Shown here: piece by piece, positions 56,870 to 64,000 of the stretch | Position numbering within the stretch: the first letter of the stretch is position 1 | Layout: the number at the start of each line of letters is the position of its first letter | Origin: Notolepis coatsorum | Lineage: Eukaryota; Chordata; Actinopteri; Aulopiformes; Paralepididae | Assembly: GCA_963971535.1 (NCBI GenBank) | Contig: OZ020593.1 | Span: 37,775,238 to 37,839,237, forward strand | Reading direction: 5' to 3' | Length of the DNA stretch: 64,000 bases | Notes under the pieces: model-generated | The model's input: only the letters and a program-made list of their open reading frames with translations | Told to the model about the DNA's origin: nothing | Database searches by the model: none | Translations under genes and position numbers: made by a program

Positions 56870-57906
56870 TATTATGATCAGTCACTGGAGAGAGTATGAT
56901 AATAATAATCAGTCACTGGAGAGAGTATGATAATCATATTATGATCAGTCACTGGAGAGAGTATGATAATCATATTATTTTATTTTATTTCAATTTTATT
57001 TGTCTCGAACATAGAAACATAAAACAAGTTTAAAAAACAAAAACGTAAATAGTCAAAGACTATTTCCATACAATAAGTGTTTGAGAAGGAACAGGGGGAA
57101 GTAAAAAATACAAATAATAATAATATAACAAATAATGAAAAATAAAATTAAAGTACAGTTTTTTATATATCCAATTATCCAAATGAGAAAAATATGTATT
57201 AGGTAGTCACATTACTGCTCAAGCTCCTCTCTCTTATATGTGTCCAAGTGCTTGTTTATAGCTACCGTTAAATTGATAGATATTATTGCTTAATTTTATA
57301 CTCACCTCCAGACCATTATGATCAGTCACTGGAGAGAGTATGATAATCATATTATGATCAGTCACTGGAGAGAGTATGATAATCACATTATGATCAGTCA
57401 CTGGAGAGAGTATGATAATCATATTATAATGAGTCAATGGAGAGCGTATGATAATCATATGATAATCAGTCACTAGAGAGAGTATGATAATCAGATGATG
57501 ATCACTGGAGAGAGTATGATAATCATATTATAATCAGTCACTAGAGAGAGTATGATAATCATATGATAATCAGTCACTGGAGAGAGTATGATAATCATAT
57601 TATAATCAGTCACTGGAGAGAGTATGATAATCATATTATAATCAGTCACTGGAGAGAGTATGATAATCATATGAAAATCAGTCACTGGAGAGAGTATGAT
57701 AATCAGTCACTGGAGAGAGTATGATAATCATATGATAATCAGTCACTGGAGAGAGTATGATAATCATATGATAATCAGTTACTGGAGAGAGTATGATAAT
57801 CAGTCACTGGAGAGAGTATGATAATCATATGATAATCAGTCACTGGAGAGAGTATGATAATCATATGATAATCAGTCACTGGAGAGAGTATGATAATCAG
57901 TCACTG
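56870..57906 (+). repeat. 36/25-bp minisatellite in intron 1
   Basis: Unit ATCAGTCACTGGAGAGAGTA then TGATAATCATATGATA (36 bp) mixed with a 25-bp form lacking the last part; about 20 units. It is interrupted by unrelated DNA at 56976-57312 and ends 42 bp before exon 2. Short frames in it (MIIILSPVTDYN repeats) are not genes. Confidence 0.9.
56976..57312 (-). mobile_element. Retroelement 3' fragment inside the minisatellite
   Basis: On the minus strand it ends AATAAAATAAAAT-type after GTTCGAGACAAATAAAATTG, a LINE-like 3' end. CTTCCCCCTGTTCCTTCTCA lies upstream. It splits the 36-bp array, whose units resume on both sides. Confidence 0.55.
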
Positions 57907-57948
57907 ATCCTCGTGGCTGTTTGTTTCTTCTCTCTCTTCTTCTCTCAG

Positions 57949-58227
57949 ATCCTAGAGCCAGTCTGGACAAGTCCCTCCCACCTGAGAGATCTGAACCTAC
58001 CCCTCACAACCTGAGCCAACACCTGAAACAATGGCTGCTGACCGCCAAGCCCGGCGGCGGAGCAGAGAGGACTACAAAGACTGCCGACCCAACCGAGGAG
58101 AAGACTACAGATACCGCCGGCCCCCCGGCTAGACGAGCCCAGATGCTGAAGATGATCTGGGCTCTGGAGGAGCTGCAGAGGACGATTAACAGAACGCTGA
58201 GCGCACGGATCACCCTGCTGCCACGAG
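57949..58227 (+). CDS. Secreted precursor gene, coding exon 2 (propeptide-like)
   Basis: Preceded by a polypyrimidine tract and CTCTCAG acceptor, ended by GAG|GTGGGA, phase 1 in and out, 93 codons. It encodes DPRASLDKSLPPERSEPTPH, a Trp-containing helix (LSQHLKQWLLTAK), an Ala/Thr/Glu/Pro linker (ERTTKTADPTEEKTTDTAGP), a dibasic ARRAQ and an amphipathic helix with a possible N-glycosylation site (MIWALEELQRTINRTLSARI; N-R-T). GC-rich with coding-like third positions, unlike the AT-rich minisatellite on its left. No known domain recognised. Confidence 0.65.
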
Positions 58228-58669
58228 GTGGGAGACCTGACACACACATTTAGAATTTATTTATGTCCACATAAAGGACACAAATATTATCAGTGCATTT
58301 GTACATTGTAGGTTATTCTGATACATTCGTGCCCAAATTGGCAATGGCAACCAAAGTTACACACACATGGATGATGAACCTGACAATCAACACACAGCTC
58401 ATGGGTACAGATAGCAGCGTCTTCTCCAAATTGCGTGGCTGCCAATAATAGCTGACACTGAGCAATATCTTGCTAACTGTTTGGCTCTTCCCTTCGGAAG
58501 ACCGGCCATCTGAAGGCCTCTAACACCCAACTTATGAACATGACCCAGGCTTCCAAATATGAAGACTAAAAGTTTACAGTTGTAGCCCAGTAGTGATATG
58601 GTATGCTATGCTCTAACAGTTGATACTTCAACATTTTGGTTGTAAAGGCTTCTTCTAGACTGTATTCTA

Positions 58670-58671
<2 letters not shown>

Positions 58672-58757
<86 letters not shown>
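58672..58757 (+). repeat. (AC)n microsatellite in intron 2
   Basis: Uninterrupted AC dinucleotides. The rest of 58228-58923 is unremarkable intron sequence. Confidence 0.95.
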
Positions 58758-58759
<2 letters not shown>

Positions 58760-59220
58760 GCTGATAGCTACATCATTCACCACTGTATTCTATATGATAA
58801 GAGCGGTTGGTCTTCTCTGTCTGACAGGTGCAGTAATCTTTGGTATCTGTATATTTTCTTCAGGAACACTGGTCCACTCTTAACAAGCTCCAGTGATTGT
58901 CTAGTAGTTCCTCAGGAACACTGGTTATATATCGTATAGCTTACGCTCTGCTCGTAGTGGAACTGTGCCTTTATCCAGTCTAACAATGAATAATTTTCTC
59001 CACATGCACACACCCATCCGCCTGGCCACACCCACATCCGCTCCTCTACATAAGCGGGGTCGTGGCCACACCATCAGCTCCTTCCCTATTTTCACCACCG
59101 AAAAGTGTCTGTAACACACCACTTTAAGTTTAGTGCCAAAATAGTTGTTGGAAAGGAGCTACGTTGACATTGTATCTTTGTTTTTTCTCTCTCGCAAATT
59201 TCCAAAAAAACTAAGCGATA

Positions 59221-59607
59221 ATGTCTTCGCCGTCGGAGGGTCTAGACGGTCACAACGTTACCCTCCACCAGCGCTTCACTATCGTGGCGTCCTCCGTGCG
59301 TCATGGGGCGTCTCTGGCTCCACGGTCGTGGCAGCCAGGTGCGCCTGGGCAGCGCCCGGTGGAGAGTGTGCCTCGCCGAGGGGCCGTTGAGCCCCCATCT
59401 CCTGTGAGGTGGCCGGGTTCTGGCCCTGGTTCCCCCGCCAGTGGACAGTCGGCCGAAAGGCCGACAGTTCCTCTGGTGGCCGAGGATTTGCGTCGCAGAC
59501 TCTTCGCCTCGGCTCGCTCTCGACGTAAGACGGCGAGCAGCGGGGGTGAACGGCCTGGTTTTAGTGTTGTGCTGGAGCCGAGCGAGAGATCTCTCGCCTC
59601 TTCTCCA
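59221..59607 (+). pseudogene. Gag-like start of the DIRS-like element
   Basis: ATG at 59221 opens about 128 codons (MSSPSEGLDGHNVTLHQRFT ... LVAEDLRRRLFASARSRRKT) just inside the left repeat, where DIRS elements carry their first ORF. Pro/Arg/Ser-rich. It runs into the SINE at 59608 and stops. No similarity claimed beyond position. Confidence 0.45.
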
Positions 59608-60045
59608 TTTCTTTTTTTTTATTGATATTTTTTCCCCCTCCTTTTTCCTCCGATTTTCTCCCATCCCAATGTTAGTCGTTATGCCAATTCCCAATCCCCC
59701 TTCCTGGTCGCTGCGCACTTACCCCCCACAGTCGGTCTGGGAGAGTGGAGGCTACCACGTGCTTCCTCCGACACACGTCCAGCCAATCAACCGCTTCTTT
59801 TCACCTGGCAGCGCGGATTCTCACTGAGAGGGCGTAGCGTGTGGAAGGATCACACTATCCCACTTAGATCCTATCCGCGCTTAGCAGGCGCCCCGACCGA
59901 ACTGTAGGAGTCGCTGTTTACAACGACCCGGACCCACCCCGCCAGCTTCTCCCACCCTCTAATACTGCCAATTGTATTAGTGTGAACGGCCAGCCAAGCT
60001 GGTGACAACCCCAGAGCTGTGAGCTGGATTCGAACCCCTCTGGCA
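59608..60045 (-). mobile_element. tRNA-derived SINE, copy 3, inside the DIRS-like element
   Basis: Minus-strand copy with poly(A) (T-run at 59609), body segments shared with 1-299 and 19289-19760 (TTTTCACCTGGCAGCGCGGA, TAGGAGTCGCTGT, TAATACTGCCAATTGTATTA on the plus strand) and the B box GGGTTCGAATCC (complement of 60026-60037). The tRNA head beyond the B box is truncated or diverged. Confidence 0.75.
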
Positions 60046-61132
60046 TCCCTGTGTAGGTCCCGGTCCGCCGGGCCCAGGTCCGAACTTGTTCTCGTCGACC
60101 TGTTGGCCTGGTTAAAAACTGAAACACTTGTACTGCCTGTATAGCCTGTGTATACGCACAGTTATGTTTCTGAGTTTTTCTTGGTGGGTTAAAGGAACAA
60201 TCGCCTCCTGTAAAACTAAACATAGGGGAGTGGTTGATTTCCCGGTGTGTTGGAAGCAGAGTCGACTCTCGGGTTGAGGCCGGGCTTGACCCCGTCTGCC
60301 CGTGAGTGTGCCCCCGCACCTTTCATGACGTCTGCCCTCTCTTGAACCTCGACCCCGCTGGAGGGGTCGGGTTTGTGGAGGTTACGACATGGTGCACAGC
60401 ATACCGAACGCCCCTTCCGCCGGGGTACTGTTCTCACAGTAGACCCCTTAGGCGCCTGTCTAGTCCGCAGTGCTCCGGGCACAGGTCGAGTTATGCTCTT
60501 GGGGCCTGTTGCCTGGATTGAGGGATCAACCTCTTTGGGGGTTGTCTTCCCGGCGCGCCGACTGGCCCCACAGTGTTGTGGGGGTGTAGCCTCTTGTGGA
60601 GTGCCTCAGAGCGGCGTGCCAAGGGGGGAAGGGCCTGCTCTTGGTTTGGGCCCTGTCCGATATGCTGGCGATGTGGGGGGTGGTGTCACCAGTGACCGTC
60701 TGGTGGGGTCCCGATGCTACGGCATCGTTGGCCTCACCGGGCCCCCTTTTTCGGGGGTCCTGGCCCTCAGGTTGTTCCTAGGGCTGGGTCCTCCTCCGCG
60801 CTCCGCTGCTACGGCCTTGCCACAGGGTTGGGTTCTTGACCTTCGACCCTGTGATGTTGGGGGCTGTGACGGGGTGTTTTGCTTCCCGTCCGTTCCCTGG
60901 TGGCATGTGGGATGTGCGCCTGAGTGGTCGCGGGTCCTTCTGTGTGAAGGTAAGTCTCACGGTCTGCTCACCCTGTGCGTTTTGAGGTGCTAAACCCTCT
61001 TCGCACAGTCGGATCCGATTCCGTCCCGTCCTCCTCTAGGGGGGTCCAGGGGGCTCAGGTCCTCCCCAGTTCTGATGTGGGGGGGGCCTCAGCGGGTACA
61101 TCTGTCGAGCTTCCGCTCTGCTCAGCTCCTGT
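60046..61132 (+). other. GC-rich interior of the DIRS-like element, no enzyme recognised
   Basis: Contains a 206-codon GC-rich open frame (60373-60993) whose translation (Gly/Pro/Cys/Val-rich, no motif) does not look like RT, RNase H or a tyrosine recombinase. GC content is high and TGG/GGG-rich. Probably the noncoding 3' region. Confidence 0.4.
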
Positions 61133-61223
61133 GTTCCACTACGAGCAGAGCGTAAGCTATACGATATATAACATATGGTTATTCTATAACCATAGTTATA
61201 TGAGTATAGCGAGCGCTCTGCTC
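61133..61223 (+). repeat. Internal complementary region (ICR) of the DIRS-like element
   Basis: 61133-61169 is the exact reverse complement of 58927-58963 (left end). The adjoining segment to 61223 is the reverse complement of the right end (61405-61462) with one difference. In DIRS elements this region templates completion of the ends and circle formation. Confidence 0.9.
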
Positions 61224-61488
61224 AGACTTACTGAGGGCCCCGTGGTCTTCGCCTTCGGTGGTGAAAGACTTGGGAAGGAGCTGATGGTATGGCCACGACC
61301 CCGCTTATGTAGAGGAGTGGATGTGGGTGTGGCCAGGCGGATGGGTGTGTGCATGTGGAGAAAATTATTCATTGTTAGACTGGATAAAGGGACAGTTCCA
61401 CTATGAGCAGAGCGCTCGCTATACTCATATAACTATGGTTATAGAATAACCGTATGTTATATAAAGTAAAGAAGATAATAATAAACAC

Positions 61489-61493
61489 ACACA

Positions 61494-61527
<34 letters not shown>

Positions 61528-61885
61528 TTCAACTCTCCATTGAAACCAATACTGAAGAAATTCTCCATTGAAACCAATACTAAGGAAATTCTACATTGAA
61601 ACCAATACTAATGGATTCTCCATTGAAACCGATACTAAAGAAATTCTCCTTTGAAACCAATACTAATTGGATTCTCCATTGAAACCAATACTAATTGGAT
61701 TCTCCATTGAAACCAATACTAATGAAATGTTCCATTGAAACCAATACTAAATAAATTCTTCATTGAAACCAATACTAATGGGATTGTCCATTGAAATCAA
61801 TACTAAATAAATTCTCCATTGAAACCAATACTAATGGAATTCTCAATTGAAACCAATACTAATGAAATGTTCCATTGAAACTAAT
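61489..61885 (+). repeat. (AC)n followed by a ~28-30-bp minisatellite
   Basis: (AC)n to 61524, then about 12 units of ATTCTCCATTGAAACCAATA plus CTAATGGG-type endings, with lengths of 28-30 bp. Confidence 0.9.
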
Positions 61886-62011
61886 ACTGAAATTATTTCA
61901 GGAACGATATAATTTCATTCAGAGAAACGACTATGAAACATGTCTTTATATTTTATAACGTCTCATTATATTATATAATGTATAATAATATTTTTTATAA
62001 TTTCATTGCAG

Positions 62012-62046
62012 CAAACGGCAGAAACTCAGGAAGGAAGAATAAGGGG
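62012..62046 (+). CDS. Secreted precursor gene, coding exon 3 (micro-exon, basic)
   Basis: 35-nt exon between TTTCATTGCAG and GTAAGT, entering in phase 1 and leaving in phase 0. It adds AANGRNSGRKNKG (first Ala shared with exon 2), a strongly basic Asn/Gly/Arg/Lys segment. Too short for ORF-based detection; supported by the two consensus splice sites and by phase agreement with both neighbours. Confidence 0.55.
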
Positions 62047-62375
62047 GTAAGTTTGTGTTGGAATTATTTTCAACTTCAAGTAGTTGTATTTGTCATGTTC
62101 ACAGTACGAGTAGTTGTATTTGTCATATTCACAGTACTAATATTAGGGCTCATTAGCTGAGTAGAATTGTTTAGTTTTTGTATGCGTTTTCCGCATTCCA
62201 AGTAACCATTTGCTTTCATTCAGTTAGGGATTAAAATGGTGAAATAAACTGATATGAAAAGTAGCTGCATAGAGATCCATCACAGAGACGTGTCTTCCAA
62301 CATGTGGTTGTGTAGTATAGTGACAGCAGTATGCAGGTCTCTTCTTGTAGGTAGTGAGGTGTAAGTGTCTTCTTG

Positions 62376-62633
62376 TGGGGGCGACAGTGGCTCGGGAGGT
62401 AGAGCAGTCGTCTGGCAATCCGGAGGTTCCCGGTTCGATTCCCGTTCCTCCCGGGCAGCGTGTCGATGTTTATCCTTGAGCAAGACACCCCCTAATTGCT
62501 CCCGATGAGCAGGTTGGCACCTTGCATGGTTGCCTCTGCCGTCGGTGTGTAGATGGGTAAAATGTGAGTAACAAATTGTAAAGCGCTTTGGATAAAAGCG
62601 CTATATAAAAAAGCAGCCATTTAGTGATAGCAG
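62376..62633 (+). mobile_element. tRNA-derived SINE of a second family
   Basis: Begins GGGGGCGACAGTGGCTCGGG with GGTAGAGCAGTCGTCTGG (A-box region) and a perfect B box GGTTCGATTCC (62432-62442). The tail part reads GTAAAGCGCTTTGGATAAAA then GCGCTATATAAA, an L2-like 3' end used for mobilisation. GTGTCTTCTTGT flanks it (62365-62376 and 62646-62657). Confidence 0.8.
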
Positions 62634-62657
62634 TAATCATGCAGGTGTCTTCTTGTA

Positions 62658-62950
62658 GCTACATTTACATTTAGTCATTTAGCTGACGCTTTTATCCAAA
62701 GCGACTTACAAGTTCTGTACGACAAGTCATCAGGAAGGGCACAACTCTATCAGCTGAGTAACAATGTTCATCAAAGTGTTGAGTGCTACAGTGTAGGTTA
62801 GTATATTAGGACAAGTGCATGACAATAAGGTTAGTTAGGGTTAGATTTAAAAATGTATTTCAGATAATGGTTGAAGAAGTGCGTCTTTAGTCGACGGCAA
62901 AAGATTGGATGGGTTTCGGCTGTCCTAACTGTGTTCGTTCCACCATTAGG
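62658..62950 (+). mobile_element. Common fish interspersed repeat (ACATTTAGTCATTTAG type)
   Basis: Contains TTACATTTAGTCATTTAGCT, GACGCTTTTATCCAAAGCGA and CTTACA, followed by AGTGCGTCTTTAGTCGACGG, a configuration seen widely in fish genomes. TAGTGACAGCAGTA-type sequence repeats before (62316), between (62620) and after (62950) this and the SINE, so both inserted in a small repeat. 63001-63120 has nothing notable but a G-run. Confidence 0.55.
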
Positions 62951-63183
62951 TAGTGACAGCAGTAGTCATGCACCAATAACCAGAGGAGCCTGTGACACAT
63001 GCAGTGACAGTTTAGCCCAGCAGAGGGGGGGGGGGGCAATTATTACTGTGGGCTTATCATTACTTATCAACACCAAAGAAAGATATGTGACAACTCTCTG
63101 CAATAGCTGTTCCTAGGCATGAACCTGTGTAAATCCAAGACAAACTAAATAGAATCTCTATCTCTTTGGTATCAAAAGTAAAC

Positions 63184-63556
63184 ATCACAATTAGGGATGT
63201 CCGATATTATCGGCCGATATTGGCATTAAAATGTAATATCGGAAATGATCGGTATCGGTTTTCAAAATCTTTTTAAATTTTTTACATTTATTTAACCTTT
63301 ATTTACCCAGGCAAGCAAGTAAGAACAAATTCTTATTTTATTTATTGTCAAAAGTATGCATAATGTTGTGTTAATTCCACGACAAGAGATGTGTAATGTT
63401 AATTACTTGAAATTATTCAGTTTTTTGGGGGGGGGGGGAACCCTGCATATATCGGTATCGGTTGATATCGGTATCGGAAATTAAGAGTTGGACAATATCG
63501 GTATATCGGATATCGGTAAAAAAAAAAAGCCAATATCCAACATCCCTAATCACAAT
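63184..63556 (+). mobile_element. hAT-type MITE (63192-63548) with perfect 8-bp duplication
   Basis: ATCACAAT occurs exactly on both sides (63184-63191 and 63549-63556). Ends TAGGGATGTCCGATATT and AATATCCAACATCCCTA are inverted repeats with one or two mismatches. The interior is rich in ATCGGTATCGG motifs and contains an AACCTTTATTTACCCAGG fish repeat. It lies in intron 3, only 22 bp before exon 4. Confidence 0.9.
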
Positions 63557-63578
63557 GTATATTCTGGTTCGGTTGCAG

Positions 63579-63717
63579 GTGGCTGTTGTTGAGGGGGGAG
63601 GGGTGAAGCCCACCACGGTGCCCCCCAGCACTGACATCATCATCCACCCCAGCAGTCTGACTGGTCAAAACCTCAAGAAGTCCCTCCCACCTCAGCCCAA
63701 GAAGACCAATAAGAGAG
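63579..63717 (+). CDS. Secreted precursor gene, coding exon 4 (ends Lys-Arg)
   Basis: Acceptor CGGTTGCAG, donor AGAG|GTGAGA, phase 0 in and phase 1 out. It encodes VAVVEGGGVKPTTVPPSTDI, then IIHPSSLTGQNLKKSLPPQP and KKTNKR. KKSLPPQPKK echoes DKSLPPERSE in exon 2, and the DNA AAGTCCCTCCCACCT is identical in both, so exon duplication is possible. The Lys-Arg end followed by a phase-1 donor suggests that a mature peptide or Cys-rich domain starts in the next exon, beyond the window. A urotensin-like peptide or an EGF-type ligand are guesses only. Confidence 0.6.
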
Positions 63718-64000
63718 GTGAGAAAAATGTGGGGTTAATTAAAGGTTGGATTGAATTCAAATCTTCAAATATCTTTCCTATACAGAGTAGATCATATTAT
63801 GTAATGTAATCCCAACATAATGCAGTGTATTTTATTTGATCCTATTTGATCTTATCTTCTCATCTTATGTGTGTGTCCTACTCAATCAACCCTGCTATCA
63901 GAAGCCAATCTTCTGTTCATAATACATTTTTTCTTTTGACAAAACATGGCTTATGCTTTAGGACATTTTATAAAACTATGTATTTAAAATGTATTTATTT
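63718..64000 (+). other. Start of intron 4 of the secreted-protein gene
   Basis: Begins GTGAGA. AT-rich, no further exon visible before the window ends. Confidence 0.5.

Larger units (their letters stand above)
58924..61462 (+). mobile_element. DIRS-like element, internally deleted, with inverted ends and ICR
   Basis: 58958-59105 and 61245-61403 are inverted copies (shared TTATCCAGTCTAACAATGAA, TCCACATGCACACACCCATC and CTCTACATAAGCGGGGTCGT). The left extremity (TATATATCGTATAGCTTACG) and right extremity (ACTATGGTTATAGAATAACC) are both reproduced as complements, joined, at 61133-61223. This split-repeat layout is diagnostic of DIRS retrotransposons, which use a tyrosine recombinase instead of an integrase. 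No RT/RNase H/tyrosine recombinase motif was found. It lies in intron 2 of the secreted-protein gene. Confidence 0.85.

Noticed and set aside
60373-60993. 206-aa frame as a DIRS enzyme
   Set aside because: No RT, RNase H or tyrosine-recombinase motif; its composition simply follows the GC-rich DNA.

Overview
This is a vertebrate nuclear genome window, almost certainly from a teleost fish. The evidence is its repeat content: tRNA-derived SINEs, L2, Rex1-like and L1-like LINEs, a Ty1/Copia remnant primed from the initiator tRNA-Met anticodon arm, a DIRS-like element, many hAT-type and TTAA-type non-autonomous DNA transposons, and very long (GT)n/(AC)n tracts. I see no rRNA, no functional tRNA, no CRISPR array and nothing bacterial. 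Most long open frames are transposon debris or translated simple repeats.

Only one host-type gene is supported, on the plus strand and running off the right edge. It has a TATA promoter with an inverted CCAAT box (42.72-42.77 kb), a long 5' UTR, a signal-peptide exon (43460-43565) and three further exons (57949-58227, 62012-62046, 63579-63717) whose splice sites and phases agree. It encodes at least about 186 residues of a secreted, basic precursor that I do not recognise. Intron 1 (14.4 kb) and introns 2-3 are packed with transposons.

Layout: 0-3.3 kb, SINE and hAT remnants. 3.3-7.25 kb, a hAT element (matching inverted ends, imperfect 8-bp duplication) swollen by an L2 LINE and GA/CT tracts. 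8.2-13.5 kb, microsatellites, two minisatellites and several non-autonomous DNA elements. 13.6-18.6 kb, a Rex1-like LINE interrupted by a 1.96-kb LTR-like block, flanked by copies of a second LINE (called LINE-A here). 18.8-20.4 kb, a foldback element with arms of about 430 bp and a SINE inside. 21.0-24.0 kb, a Copia element with 5' LTR, PBS, gag, protease and a frameshifted integrase but no reverse transcriptase. 26.7-31.3 kb, a 44-bp tandem array and a related unit split by hAT and TTAA elements, with nested LINE tails.

31.38-40.43 kb is a complete LTR retrotransposon on the minus strand. It has 805-bp LTRs, a perfect 5-bp duplication (ATTTC), no pol gene, and an internal region made of three in-frame tandem-repeat families. 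A 2.45-kb LINE-A copy interrupts one LTR and an L2 copy interrupts the interior.

40.4-42.6 kb is simple repeats. 44.0-49.1 kb holds L1-like and LINE-A fragments, a hAT copy with a perfect 8-bp duplication and a perfect 117-bp-arm palindrome. 49.1-55.4 kb is one Rex1-like LINE broken by at least four later insertions. 58.92-61.46 kb is a DIRS derivative that keeps its inverted ends and internal complementary region but has no recognisable RT/RH/YR enzymes. The window ends in the host gene's fourth intron.
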